The notes beneath the pieces were generated by a model. The model ran no database searches and was not told where the DNA came from. It saw only the letters and a program-made list of their open reading frames with translations. A DNA stretch of 37,203 bases, taken from NCBI GenBank assembly GCA_004295245.1, contig REAR01000071.1, positions 1-37,203 of the forward strand, in the 5' to 3' direction. Source of the stretch: Sphingobacteriales bacterium (lineage in GTDB: Bacteria > Bacteroidota > Bacteroidia > Chitinophagales > Chitinophagaceae). Positions 14,707 through 23,505 of this stretch are shown piece after piece. Positions within the stretch are counted from its first letter, which is position 1, and each line of letters starts with the position of its first letter. Both the position numbers and the translations under genes were made by a program.

Positions 14707-16176
14707 ATGGCAAACGATACAAATAAATTTCAGGCAATTATTGGCCACTGTAAAGAGTATGGTTTTATTTTTCCCAGCAGCGAAATATATGATGGGTTAA
14801 GCGCTGTATACGACTATGGCCAATGGGGTGCCGAGTTAAAAAAGAATATTAAAGATTATTGGTGGAAGAGCATGACCCAATTGCATGAAAACATTGTGGG
14901 TATAGATGCCGCCATTTTTATGCACCCCACCACCTGGAAAGCCAGCGGGCATGTTGATAATTTTAACGACCCCATGATTGATAATAAGGATAGCAAAAAA
15001 CGCTACCGGGTAGATCATTTAATAGAAGCGAAAGCAGATGAACTGCTAAAGGCAGAAAAACAAGAAGCAGCTGCTGCCTTGCTTGCAACGATGGATAAAT
15101 TATTAGCGTCTGATGATTTTAGCGGGCTTAAATTACTAATAGAAGAAAGTAAAATTAGTTGTGCCGTAAGCGGTACCTGTAACTGGACGGATATACGGCA
15201 GTTTAACCTGATGTTTGCTACTGAATTTGGTTCAACGGTTTCATCAGACGGAGAAGACAATAAGGTTTACTTACGGCCAGAAACCGCACAGGGTATTTTT
15301 GTTAATTTTTTAAATGTGCAAAAAACCGGCCGTATGAAGATACCGTTTGGTATTGCACAAATTGGTAAGGCTTTCAGAAACGAAATTGTAGCCCGGCAGT
15401 TTATTTTTAGAATGCGTGAGTTTGAGCAGATGGAAATGCAGTTCTTTATAAGGCCCGGCACACAAAAGCAATGGTATGAGCGGTGGAAAGAAGAAAGATT
15501 AAAATGGCATCTGGCATTAGGCATACCTGCAAGCAACTACCGCTATCACGACCATGTAAAGCTGGCGCACTATGCAGATGCCGCCTGCGATATTGAATAT
15601 GATTTTCCTTTTGGTTTTAAAGAATTGGAGGGCATACACAGCCGCACCGATTTTGATTTAAAGAGCCATCAGGAATTTAGTAAGAAAAAGCAACAGTATT
15701 TTGATAATGATATTGATCCGGCAACAGGCAAACCATATGGCAACTATATTCCGTATGTAATAGAAACATCCATTGGTTTAGACCGTATGTTTTTGGCAGT
15801 AATGAGTCACTCTTATGTAGAAGAAGATTTAAGCACACCAGAAAAACCAGATAGCAGGGTGGTATTAAAGTTTCCGGTAAAGCTGGCACCTATAAAACTG
15901 GCAGTATTGCCTTTATTAAAAAAAGACGGCTTGCCTGAAATTGCCCGTCAGCTGATGGATGCATGTAAAAGTTCTTTTAAGTGCTTTTATGAAGAAAAGG
16001 ACGCCATTGGCAAACGTTACCGCAGAATGGATGCATTAGGTACGCCTTTCTGTGTTACTATTGACCATCAAACCAAAGAAGATAATACGGTAACCATACG
16101 CTACAGAGATACTATGCAGCAAGAACGAATACCTATTAGCGAAATACAAACACTGGTGGAAAAACATTTGAACTGA
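14707..16176 (+). CDS. glyS: Glycyl-tRNA synthetase, single-chain class II type
   Basis: A 489-residue glycyl-tRNA synthetase of the homodimeric alpha2 type found in Bacteroidota, eukaryotes and archaea, not the alpha2beta2 form of E. coli. It attaches glycine to tRNA-Gly. Class II marks are LRPETAQGIFVNF, motif 2 FRNEIVARQFIFRMREFEQMEMQFF and motif 3 ETSIGLDRMFLAVM; the N-terminus begins YGFIFPSSEIYDGLSAVYDYG. The C-terminal anticodon-binding domain starts near KLAPIKLAVLPL. The ATG at 14707 matches the family start; the longer frame from 14578 passes through repeat R9. A -7 box sits 8 nt before the start. Confidence 0.97.
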   Translation: MANDTNKFQAIIGHCKEYGFIFPSSEIYDGLSAVYDYGQWGAELKKNIKDYWWKSMTQLHENIVGIDAAIFMHPTTWKASGHVDNFNDPMIDNKDSKKRYRVDHLIEAKADELLKAEKQEAAAALLATMDKLLASDDFSGLKLLIEESKISCAVSGTCNWTDIRQFNLMFATEFGSTVSSDGEDNKVYLRPETAQGIFVNFLNVQKTGRMKIPFGIAQIGKAFRNEIVARQFIFRMREFEQMEMQFFIRPGTQKQWYERWKEERLKWHLALGIPASNYRYHDHVKLAHYADAACDIEYDFPFGFKELEGIHSRTDFDLKSHQEFSKKKQQYFDNDIDPATGKPYGNYIPYVIETSIGLDRMFLAVMSHSYVEEDLSTPEKPDSRVVLKFPVKLAPIKLAVLPLLKKDGLPEIARQLMDACKSSFKCFYEEKDAIGKRYRRMDALGTPFCVTIDHQTKEDNTVTIRYRDTMQQERIPISEIQTLVEKHLN

Positions 16177-16213
16177 TAAAAGGATTAATTACTGTTATTA
16201 AAGCCAATATCTT

Positions 16214-16221
16214 TAATTTTG
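16214..16221 (+). promoter_or_regulatory. Candidate -7 box of the first coiled-coil gene
   Basis: TAATTTTG matches TAnnTTTG and lies 50 nt before the ATG at 16272. It would separate this gene from the glyS transcript. Confidence 0.4.
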
Positions 16222-16271
16222 TACGGTAAGGCATCTAAGACAAACCATTAAATAATAGAAACAAGAATACA

Positions 16272-16589
16272 ATGCTTGCATCATTAGAGCTGAGTCATAT
16301 TTTATTATTAGTAGTTTTTTCAGTGCTTTTTTTCATTGCTGGCTACATAATCAGTAACCAAAAGCAAAAGGGGTTTCAAAAAAACATGCTGCAGCTAGAG
16401 CAGGATATGCTAAAGAGTCACGCCGAAATTTTACGCCTGCAAAAAGAATTGGCCGATAAAAAAGCCGAAGCACACAAAACACCCATTGTCTCCATAACAG
16501 CTCCGGCCTCAGAAACCACTAAAGAAAACTTGCCGGATGGTAATTTGAGAAAAAAAATTTTAACCGGGGGGGCAAAGTCTAATTCATAG
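16272..16589 (+). CDS. Small membrane-anchored coiled-coil protein, paralogue 1
   Basis: A 105-residue protein with one N-terminal membrane helix (about 9-27) and then a charged helix likely to form a coiled coil (FQKNMLQLEQDMLKSHAEIL, continuing to about residue 72). The C-terminal 35 residues look disordered. The core HAEILRLQ is repeated in the next gene, with the same order of membrane helix and coiled coil, so the two are tandem paralogues. I do not recognise a named family. It may be a scaffold or envelope-associated adaptor, but nothing in the sequence proves this. Confidence 0.75.
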   Translation: MLASLELSHILLLVVFSVLFFIAGYIISNQKQKGFQKNMLQLEQDMLKSHAEILRLQKELADKKAEAHKTPIVSITAPASETTKENLPDGNLRKKILTGGAKSNS

Positions 16590-16652
16590 ATAATCAATCT
16601 TTAATATTAAGTTGCCCTAAGGGGCTACTCTTACACACAATAAAAAAATTAG

Positions 16653-16680
16653 AAAGCTGTTATATATTACAGCTTTTTTT
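16653..16680 (+). terminator. Terminator between the two paralogues
   Basis: Perfect stem AAAGCTGT / ACAGCTTT with an 8-nt AT loop and a T run, so the two paralogues are probably expressed separately. Confidence 0.85.
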
Positions 16681-16692
16681 CATTTTATTTAC

Positions 16693-16962
16693 GTGAGCAA
16701 ACTTGCCACTATGAATACCCTTGTTTACGTAACACTCTTTATTGCTTGCTTTTTTGCCGCTGTTTTTGTGTGGAAGACCATCCGCCTTAAATCTCAGGAG
16801 AAAAGAATACTAGACTTAGAAAAAGAAGTTTTGCATGCTCACGCAGAAATATTAAGGCTGCAACAAGCACTGGGTAAATTAACCGATAATCAAAAAGATA
16901 CCAAAGCAGCCCAGATAATAAAAATAAGTACCGATAAAGAATTTAAAACTAAAACCAGTTAA
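16693..16962 (+). CDS. Small membrane-anchored coiled-coil protein, paralogue 2
   Basis: An 89-residue protein with an N-terminal membrane helix (about 8-26 from the GTG) and a charged helix (SQEKRILDLEKEVLHAHAEI, then LRLQQALGKL). It shares HAEILRLQ and the overall plan with its neighbour at 16272. Its start is either GTG at 16693 or ATG at 16711; neither has a clear ribosome site, and both keep the membrane helix. It ends 3 nt before the convergent reductase gene. Function unknown. Confidence 0.7.
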   Translation: MSKLATMNTLVYVTLFIACFFAAVFVWKTIRLKSQEKRILDLEKEVLHAHAEILRLQQALGKLTDNQKDTKAAQIIKISTDKEFKTKTS

Positions 16963-16965
16963 GTA

Positions 16966-17733
16966 TTACCCATACAATTCCTGGTGGATGGCTTTTCTAT
17001 CATAACCAAGGGCCTGTATTCTTTGTTTGGCTTCATCAATCATATTCTTCCAACCACATAAGTAAAAATTAGCCGGCGGCAATTGCTTGTTGCCTTCAGC
17101 ATCTGTAATGGTAGCTGCATTAATTAATTCTTCATACACTCCGTGTACATAACCAATGCGCACCAAATGATCGTGGTTGCCCGGTTCTTCTCTTGAGTAA
17201 GCAGTTAAAAATAAAAAGCTGGGCACTTTACGGGTAAGCTCTTTTAACTCGGGGGCATAAAGCGCATCTCCAAACTTTCTGCAGCCAAAAATGAGGTAGA
17301 TATTTTTATGCGCAATATTCTTATTTAATATATGATGCGCCATTGAACGGAAAGGGGCAATGCCCGTACCAGTACAAATAAAGTATAAATCCTTCTCAAT
17401 TACCTCTGGTAATATAAATACTCCTTGAGGCCCTCTTACCAGTATTTCTGTACCTACCGTTACCTCGTTAAATAGATAGGTAGTGCCTGCGCCACCTTCC
17501 AGCAATACAATTACCAGCTCAAACACATTGGTGCCATTTGGCCAGCTTGCTATTGAGTAACTACGCCAGCGTTTATTGGGCTTCTCATGTATGGGTAAAT
17601 CTAAGGTTACAAATTGGCCGGGTTCAAAATCAAAAGAAGCCAGCTCTGGTATTTCTATCCAAAACCTGCGGGTGCTGGGGGTTTCATTTTCTATGCGTAT
17701 TACTTTACCAGTGCGCCAGGGTTGCAAAGCCAT
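16966..17733 (-). CDS. Ferredoxin/flavodoxin-NADP reductase-like oxidoreductase
   Basis: A 255-residue FAD/NAD(P)-binding reductase. The FAD domain carries RSYSIAS at 57-63 (the RxYS flavin motif) and GTTYLFNEV. The NAD(P) domain has CTGTGIAPFRSM at 119-130, IFGCRKFGD, then LCGWKNMI. The C-terminus ends in ELYG, similar to the C-terminal aromatic end of ferredoxin-NADP reductases. No ferredoxin domain is fused. It probably moves electrons between NADPH and a small iron-sulphur or flavin carrier. The transketolase gene lies upstream on the same strand, but a terminator and repeat R10 lie between, so they are likely separate units. Confidence 0.9.
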   Translation of the reverse strand: MALQPWRTGKVIRIENETPSTRRFWIEIPELASFDFEPGQFVTLDLPIHEKPNKRWRSYSIASWPNGTNVFELVIVLLEGGAGTTYLFNEVTVGTEILVRGPQGVFILPEVIEKDLYFICTGTGIAPFRSMAHHILNKNIAHKNIYLIFGCRKFGDALYAPELKELTRKVPSFLFLTAYSREEPGNHDHLVRIGYVHGVYEELINAATITDAEGNKQLPPANFYLCGWKNMIDEAKQRIQALGYDRKAIHQELYG

Positions 17734-17820
17734 CGTTATAGTTTTGCCTATTAAGTTAAGTAAATTGTTTGATGTGCCGTGCTTGCTAAAAAAAAGTTGC
17801 CGGCTGCGTTCAAGCTTGTA

Positions 17821-17880
17821 CTGCTGTTGAACGGATTGCGACGCAACGATGCTTTACCGGAGCCACTACTGCTGGTACAT
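17821..17880 (-). repeat. Dispersed repeat copy R10, tail type C
   Basis: On the minus strand the head GTACCAGCAGTAGTGGCTCC is followed by AAGCATC, the exact core and AATCCGTTCAACAGCAG. This is one of the best-preserved copies. Confidence 0.9.
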
Positions 17881-17910
17881 AAAAAAACCCTTCAATTGAG
17901 GTGAAGGGTT
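17881..17910 (-). terminator. Terminator of the transketolase gene
   Basis: AACCCTTCA pairs with TGAAGGGTT around a short loop. The T run lies on the minus strand and runs directly into the head of repeat R10. Confidence 0.85.
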
Positions 17911-17932
17911 GTAGTGTCTTATGCAAAGAAGG

Positions 17933-18889
17933 CTATTTTCTTTTTATTACTTTTTCTGCAGCTGCAATAATATCGGGCACATCTAAACCATATTTTTTAA
18001 GCAATTCTTTAGGGGTGCCGCTTTCTCCAAACGTATCTTTAGTGCCAACCATTTCAATAGGCACCGGGTTATTTTTTGCAGCACATTGGGCAATAGCATC
18101 GCCCAAGCCTCCAATAATATTATGCTCTTCTACCGTTACGGCGCATTTAGTTTTTGTAAGGCTGGCTAAAATAGCTGCTTCATCTAAAGGCTTAATAGTG
18201 TGTATGTTTATTACTTCCACGCTAATGCCTTTTTCTTCTAACTGCACACCTGCTTGTATGGCATTCCACACCATGTGGCCACAGGCAAAAATAGTAACAT
18301 CTGTACCCTGGCTAAATTGTTGGGCCTTGCCAATTTCAAAAGGCAAACCGGTTGTAAATATGGGCCAGCTGGGGCGGCCAAAACGCAGGTAAACAGGCCC
18401 TTCATATGCTGCAACAGCCATAGTAGCAGCTTTTGTTTGCTCATAATCGCAGGGTACAATCACTGTCATACCCGGCAGCATTTTCATTAAACCAATATCT
18501 TCTAAAATCTGATGGGTGGCACCATCTTCTCCTAACGTTAAACCGGCATGGCTGGCACAAATTTTTACATTCTTATTACTATACGCAACAGCCTGGCGAA
18601 TTTGATCATACACCCGGCCGGTAGAAAAATTGGCAAATGTTGTTGTAAACGGAATTTTTCCGCCAATAGTTAACCCCGCAGCAATACCAATCATATTTGC
18701 TTCGGCAATACCGCATTGCACAAAACGCTCCGGAAACTCTTTAATAAATTGGTTCAGTTTCATAGAACCGGCCAGATCGGCAGTAAGTGCCACCACATTA
18801 GGGTTTTTACGGGCAGCTTCCACAATACCATCACCAAAACCACTGCGGGTATCTTTGCTGCCAACACTCTGAATATCTTTAAGTGCCAT
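17933..18889 (-). CDS. Transketolase, C-terminal subunit
   Basis: A 318-residue protein equal to the C-terminal half of transketolase: the pyrimidine-binding domain (SGFGDGIVEAARKNPNVVAL, GIAEANMIGIAAGL, SHAGLTLGEDGATHQ) and the C-terminal domain (VTIFACGHMVWNAIQAG, TVEEHNIIGGLGDA). The catalytic Glu of GIAEANM, which activates thiamine diphosphate, is present. The N-terminal half, which binds the diphosphate, is normally encoded next door in split transketolases, but no such gene is nearby in this window. It must pair with a subunit made elsewhere. The complete enzyme works in the non-oxidative pentose phosphate pathway. Confidence 0.92.
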   Translation of the reverse strand: MALKDIQSVGSKDTRSGFGDGIVEAARKNPNVVALTADLAGSMKLNQFIKEFPERFVQCGIAEANMIGIAAGLTIGGKIPFTTTFANFSTGRVYDQIRQAVAYSNKNVKICASHAGLTLGEDGATHQILEDIGLMKMLPGMTVIVPCDYEQTKAATMAVAAYEGPVYLRFGRPSWPIFTTGLPFEIGKAQQFSQGTDVTIFACGHMVWNAIQAGVQLEEKGISVEVINIHTIKPLDEAAILASLTKTKCAVTVEEHNIIGGLGDAIAQCAAKNNPVPIEMVGTKDTFGESGTPKELLKKYGLDVPDIIAAAEKVIKRK

Positions 18890-18953
18890 TTAAGTTGTTT
18901 TAAGATGGCGCAAAGTAAAGGAGAAGTTGCCATTTTTAAGGCATTTTTTTGAG

Positions 18954-19004
18954 CCCGGCTGCAGATAGTTATTCACCATCGTTGCGTCGCACACTTGTAC
19001 AGCC
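18954..19004 (+). repeat. Dispersed repeat copy R11, tail type A
   Basis: Partly diverged head (CCCGGCTGCAG), then ACCATC, the exact core at 18981-18991 and the tail CACTTGTACAGC. It lies between divergent genes. Confidence 0.8.
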
Positions 19005-19139
19005 ACCGCTTTAATAAGCTTTGTACAAAACAAGCTGTTACCTAAACGCATGCAGCTTTTTTTTAGCAGTTAAACAACACAACTCTTTTTCTGATTATTA
19101 CGTATTTTGTGTACTATACAGAACTATAATACTGTTGTC

Positions 19140-22115
19140 ATGCTAAGAAAATTAATTTTAGGTTTATTGCCCGTTGCTCTTATTAGTTACGGTGGTTGGT
19201 GGTTGTTTAAAAATGAAATTACACCCCAAAAAAAACTACAAGTAAAAACAGAAACCGAAGCAAGCGAAACAGATGAAGAAAGCCAAAAAGCCTTCTTTGT
19301 AAAAGAGCGCCTGCGGTACGAGTTTGATATGCTTAAAGATCCTGTTACAGGAAAAATTCCTAAAGACATTTACAAGCAAGCCTTACAACAGGCAGAACGT
19401 ATCCCAATTCGTCAGGCAGACCCCGGTCAGTTTGGAATGTTTGTAAATAACAACTACATACAAGCAGGCCCCAATAATGTAGGTGGCCGCACCCGCGCCA
19501 TTGCTTTTGATAAACGTTTTGGCACCGCAGGTAACCAGGTTATTATTGCAGGCAGTGTTAGTGGCGGTTTATTTCGCTCAACAGACGGAGGCACCAATTG
19601 GACACGTGTAACACCTACTGGTGAATTGCACAACGTAACCGCATTAGCACAAGACACTCGCACCGGTTTTGAAAACACCTGGTATGCTGCAGGCGGAGAA
19701 GCACTGGGCAACACGGCATCCGGCACTGGCGCTTTTTATCTGGGTTATGGTATTTTAAAATCTACTGACAATGGTATTACCTGGTCTCGGTTAACATTAG
19801 ACGTAACTGGGGTTACGCCACCCCCCGGTGGCTTTACCTTAGAGGCCTTTGATAACTCGTTTGACATTGTTCATAAACTTATTGTAAACCCCACAAACGG
19901 CCATCTATATATTTGTGGCCATAGAAGAGTAATCCGTTCAACTGACGGTGGCACTTCTTTCCAGCTAATATTTAATGGCCGCAGTCCTTCTACAGCAGAT
20001 GCTGGTCAAATGGATATGGTATGCACCAGTACCGGCAAACTTTACTTAGGTGTAAATGGTGGCTTTCCTAATATTGCTCAAAGAGGTTTATGGAGCTCTA
20101 CTACCGGCAATGCTGGTTCATGGGTTCGTTTTGCTGGTGGGCCGGGTGGTGCAGCAGATTCTATTGCCAACTGGCGGGGTAATTCATACGATGTTTTAAG
20201 TGCATCGGCTACAGACACCTCTTACATCAGCAAACGTATTGTATTAGCCTTGGCTCCATCAAATCAAAATATTTTATATGTTACTTATGAAAACGGACTT
20301 TCGCAAGAAAGTGCCGGCGGGGCCAACCCCGAATTAGATATGTTTAAGTTTGATTTTGGAGCCAGCACCTTTACCAATTTATCTGCTAATATGCCCGATT
20401 TTAATGGGCAATTAAATACAATAGACCCCATTGCTTCGCAAGGTGGCTATAATATTTTATTAGCCGTAAAGCCAGATAATGCCAATGTGGTTTTTTTAGG
20501 CGGCACTAATTTATATCGCTCTACAGATGGGTTTGCTACCAGCAATAACACTTCTTGGATTGGGGGTTACGAATGGTGGGGCGCCACCGGTACCCCCGGC
20601 ATTTCTTTTTATGATAATAGCCACCCCGATATGCATGCGTTGATATTTGACCCCACAAATGCTAACCGAGCTATTTGTGCTAATGATGGAGGCTTACAGG
20701 TTGCCAACGATATCAGTGCTACAGTAACAGCTATTAATCCTGTAAGCTGGACAAATCTCAACAACTATCCAACGCTTCAGTACTATCACGTAACATTAGA
20801 TAATTTTTCTGGTGCCATGAATTTTATGGGTGGTGCGCAGGATAATGGTACTTATTTACGACAGGCTGCATCAACGGTTCCTGATAATTACGATAGAGTT
20901 AACTCTGGCGATGGAGGTGCTGCTTTTATTGGCGCATTGGGTTCTGGTACTGCCCGTGTTTTTACTTCTTCTCAGCTTGGTAGTATTTTAAGACAAACCA
21001 CTGCAGCAGCCACCAACATCCGTCCAACAATTGATATTACAGCAAACCCCGGTGGCGGGCATGGCGAATTTGTAACCTATTTTAAAGGAGACTTTGACAA
21101 CCCGGAAGATTTATACTACGTTAATTACAACAAAGTTTTTAGAACTACCAGTGCTTCTACGGTTACTGGTTCCACCTGGAGTTTCATGTCGGGCATTGCA
21201 AGTGCTGTAAACCCGGCAAACCCCAACAGTACTAATATTGCTATCCGTGCTTTAGAAGTGAGTCGTGGTCCATACATCTCTGCACATGTACTTTATATTG
21301 GTACTACCAATGGTAAAGTTTTTCGATTAAACGATCCTCGCAATGTAGCTGCCACTACCGTGCCTGTAGACATTACACCCTCTGGTTTGGGAGGTAATAT
21401 TTCTGATATTGCAATCAACCCAAACAACGATGAAGAAGTAATGATTACAGTATCCAACTATAATACCATCAGCGTTTATTGGACCAAAAATGCTAAAGCA
21501 GCCACCCCAACCTGGTTCAATGCAGAGGGTAATATTACACTGCCTTCATTCCGCAGTTGTATGATTGTAGTAAAAAAAGATGGATCTAATAATTCTGTAA
21601 AAGAATATTATATCGGCACTTCTACAGGCTTATACAGTGCCACAAATATTGGTACCACTTTAGAAGCAGGTGGCAGCATAACATGGACACGCGAAGGATC
21701 TACCAGCTTAAATTTTGCTGTCATACAATCTATGGATTACAGACCACAGGATAATATTTTATTATTAGGCACGCATGGTAACGGCATGTATTACGCAAAT
21801 TTGGGTACTCCTGATTTTCAGCCTAACCAAAGTACCGGCATTAATGACCCCGTAAGAAACGACAAGAACTTTATTTCAAAAGTATTTCCGACCGTTGCTA
21901 ACACAACCATAGATTACCGCATCGGTAATATGTTTACTATACAGCGTGTGGTTTTACAGGTTTACAATACGGGTGGACAATTACTGCTCAAAAAAGAAAA
22001 CGGTTATCAAAACGGTAGTCTGGATGTTAGTAGGCTGAGTAAAGGCGCATATATTTTAACCATTACCAGTAGCGATTATAAACAACAGTTCATACAGCGG
22101 TTTGTGAAGGAATAA
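19140..22115 (+). CDS. Large exported BNR/sialidase-repeat protein with T9SS C-terminal domain
   Basis: A 991-residue protein with an N-terminal hydrophobic export segment (about 4-24), then repeated Asp-box-like motifs of the BNR type (FRSTDGGTNWTRV, KSTDNGITWSRL, IRSTDGGTSF, YRSTDGFATSN), as in seven-bladed propellers of the VPS10/sialidase-like superfamily. The last 75 residues form a type IX secretion sorting domain (VFPTVANTTIDYRI, then VYNTGGQLLLKKENG and LSKGAYILTI). It is therefore probably carried across the outer membrane and attached or released. No glycosidase active-site set is obvious, so binding or a structural role is as likely as catalysis. ATG 19140 is chosen over 19107 because it leaves a clean export signal. 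A strong terminator follows. Confidence 0.88.
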   Translation: MLRKLILGLLPVALISYGGWWLFKNEITPQKKLQVKTETEASETDEESQKAFFVKERLRYEFDMLKDPVTGKIPKDIYKQALQQAERIPIRQADPGQFGMFVNNNYIQAGPNNVGGRTRAIAFDKRFGTAGNQVIIAGSVSGGLFRSTDGGTNWTRVTPTGELHNVTALAQDTRTGFENTWYAAGGEALGNTASGTGAFYLGYGILKSTDNGITWSRLTLDVTGVTPPPGGFTLEAFDNSFDIVHKLIVNPTNGHLYICGHRRVIRSTDGGTSFQLIFNGRSPSTADAGQMDMVCTSTGKLYLGVNGGFPNIAQRGLWSSTTGNAGSWVRFAGGPGGAADSIANWRGNSYDVLSASATDTSYISKRIVLALAPSNQNILYVTYENGLSQESAGGANPELDMFKFDFGASTFTNLSANMPDFNGQLNTIDPIASQGGYNILLAVKPDNANVVFLGGTNLYRSTDGFATSNNTSWIGGYEWWGATGTPGISFYDNSHPDMHALIFDPTNANRAICANDGGLQVANDISATVTAINPVSWTNLNNYPTLQYYHVTLDNFSGAMNFMGGAQDNGTYLRQAASTVPDNYDRVNSGDGGAAFIGALGSGTARVFTSSQLGSILRQTTAAATNIRPTIDITANPGGGHGEFVTYFKGDFDNPEDLYYVNYNKVFRTTSASTVTGSTWSFMSGIASAVNPANPNSTNIAIRALEVSRGPYISAHVLYIGTTNGKVFRLNDPRNVAATTVPVDITPSGLGGNISDIAINPNNDEEVMITVSNYNTISVYWTKNAKAATPTWFNAEGNITLPSFRSCMIVVKKDGSNNSVKEYYIGTSTGLYSATNIGTTLEAGGSITWTREGSTSLNFAVIQSMDYRPQDNILLLGTHGNGMYYANLGTPDFQPNQSTGINDPVRNDKNFISKVFPTVANTTIDYRIGNMFTIQRVVLQVYNTGGQLLLKKENGYQNGSLDVSRLSKGAYILTITSSDYKQQFIQRFVKE

Positions 22116-22132
22116 TTAAAAAAAAGCTTTTT

Positions 22133-22164
22133 AAAGCTCTGGCTCCTAGCCAGGGCTTTTTTTA
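22133..22164 (+). terminator. Terminator of the BNR-repeat gene
   Basis: AGCTCTGGCT pairs with AGCCAGGGCT around CCT, with one G-T pair, followed by seven T. Confidence 0.9.
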
Positions 22165-22218
22165 TGCAACTTTATACTATCAGCATCCTACTTATATTAA
22201 TAACACAATTACACTTGT

Positions 22219-22749
22219 ATGAAAAAAATAGTAATTACACTCTTATCAGCTATTACTACATTAATATCAATAGCGCAAAAAAGCCCCATAGTAAAACTGC
22301 ATGTTTACAGCAGAGAAGTATTGGGTGGTGCGCAGCAAAAAAAACAATCTGTTAGCGAGAGCGGGGTAGTAACAGATATACCTCTTAAAAAACCATTGCA
22401 ATATTTTATATATGCCGAAACCAAGCACATGGAAAAACCAGCCATTAAAAATGTTTGGATAGGAAGCCAAAAATACGAGGTGCTGGTAAACGAGAATATT
22501 ATTAAAAGTCCGGTGATATTTAGTAATACAACAGTACCCGGCCTGCAAAACGATACCCTTATAAAAGCAACTATTAATAAAATATGGATGGTAACATTAA
22601 AAGAACCCTTAGCAAAAATCAACAATTCTACAGCTGTTAGTAAGTTGCTGGCAGGCAATGAAGCGCTTATAAGCTATCAGCAGGGTAAAACAGTAAAATA
22701 CCTGGGCTCAAAAAAAATAAAGAAATTACAGCCAATGGTTGTTTTGTAA
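22219..22749 (+). CDS. Secreted protein of unknown function
   Basis: A 176-residue protein with a signal peptide (MKKIVITLLSAITTLISIAQ, probable cleavage after about 20). The mature part is basic and beta-rich, with repeated short strands (PIVKLHVYSREVLGGAQQ, KNVWIGSQKYEVLVNENI, NKIWMVTLKEPLAKI). I do not recognise a family. It lies alone between two terminators, after the T9SS-exported protein. It could be a periplasmic or outer-membrane-associated protein; no catalytic motif is visible. Confidence 0.7.
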   Translation: MKKIVITLLSAITTLISIAQKSPIVKLHVYSREVLGGAQQKKQSVSESGVVTDIPLKKPLQYFIYAETKHMEKPAIKNVWIGSQKYEVLVNENIIKSPVIFSNTTVPGLQNDTLIKATINKIWMVTLKEPLAKINNSTAVSKLLAGNEALISYQQGKTVKYLGSKKIKKLQPMVVL

Positions 22750-22780
22750 AAAATTTCAATACATTAGCAGAACGATTGCT

Positions 22781-22797
22781 TGCCATATTATATGGCA
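22781..22797. repeat. Short perfect palindrome TGCCATAT-T-ATATGGCA
   Basis: Two 8-bp arms around one base, downstream of the 22219 gene and 5 nt before a terminator. It could be a protein-binding site, or simply part of the 3' structure. Confidence 0.5.
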
Positions 22798-22802
22798 TAA
22801 AT

Positions 22803-22830
22803 AACCCCGGCTAAAACCGGGGTTGTTTTT
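22803..22830. terminator. Bidirectional terminator between convergent genes
   Basis: Perfect stem AACCCCGG / CCGGGGTT with the loop CTAAAA, followed by GTTTTT on the + strand and lying between convergent genes. Confidence 0.8.
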
Positions 22831-22851
22831 AAATATAGCTGCCTTATTTTA

Positions 22852-23505
22852 TTATAGCTTAACCTTTCTTTTGCCTTTTAAAACTTCCAGTATATTCTTT
22901 TGCTTACCAATTTCTTCTTTTTGTTTTACCTGCTCATTCTTGTTTTCAGCTAACTTATCCTGCAAGTTTTTAATTCTTTTTTCCAGATCTTTCTGCTCGT
23001 CTTCAAGTGAAGCGGCTTTCTTTTCATACTTTTTAACTGATTCTTCCTGCCCCGTAATATCTACTTCAAGGTTATAAGCATCAATAGAAGGGTTCATGTC
23101 TGTTAACAAAGCAGCAGCGCCAACCGCAACCGGTGCACCAGCCAATGTGCGTGTTTTAAGGTCTTCGCCATTTTTTGCAGTTACTAAATAAAGCACCGTA
23201 ATATCTTTTTCTTTACGGCTCTTCCGTTCTGTTTTAAAATACAAGTCGCTGTTAAACTCATCTGTATCCTTTAATTTATAATTACGCACCACTTTAAAAC
23301 CTCTTGTTTCTGTAGCCTTCAGCCCCTTTTTCTTCAGGTAATCTTCAATGGCTTTTTCAACTACGGCTTCGGGGTAAGGCAATTCAATAACAGTAGCGGG
23401 TTGTTTGGTGCCCTGAAATTCTACAGTACCTTCTACAGGTTGTATCTGGGCTTGCGTAAACACGGCAGCAAATATTACAACGACTAATAAGCATATCCTT
23501 TTCAT
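22852..23505 (-). CDS. Exported protein with C-terminal coiled coil, unknown function
   Basis: A 217-residue protein. A signal peptide ends at about residue 19 (VFTQAQ). Residues 20-130 form a mixed alpha/beta part (VIELPYPEAVVEKAIEDYLK, then ETRGFKVVRNYKLKD), and residues 148-208 are a long charged coiled coil (SVKKYEKKAASLEDEQKDLE and on). I start at the ATG at 23505; the longer frame from 23583 adds a non-signal leader. The N-terminal part resembles small Bacteroidota periplasmic domains, but I cannot name a family. It is convergent with the 22219 gene and divergent from the flippase. Confidence 0.7.
   Translation of the reverse strand: MKRICLLVVVIFAAVFTQAQIQPVEGTVEFQGTKQPATVIELPYPEAVVEKAIEDYLKKKGLKATETRGFKVVRNYKLKDTDEFNSDLYFKTERKSRKEKDITVLYLVTAKNGEDLKTRTLAGAPVAVGAAALLTDMNPSIDAYNLEVDITGQEESVKKYEKKAASLEDEQKDLEKRIKNLQDKLAENKNEQVKQKEEIGKQKNILEVLKGKRKVKL

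Noticed and set aside
22164-22355. Open frame overlapping the start of the secreted protein gene
   Set aside because: It lies in another frame of the 22219 gene, which has a clear signal peptide; this one has no signs of selection on its protein.
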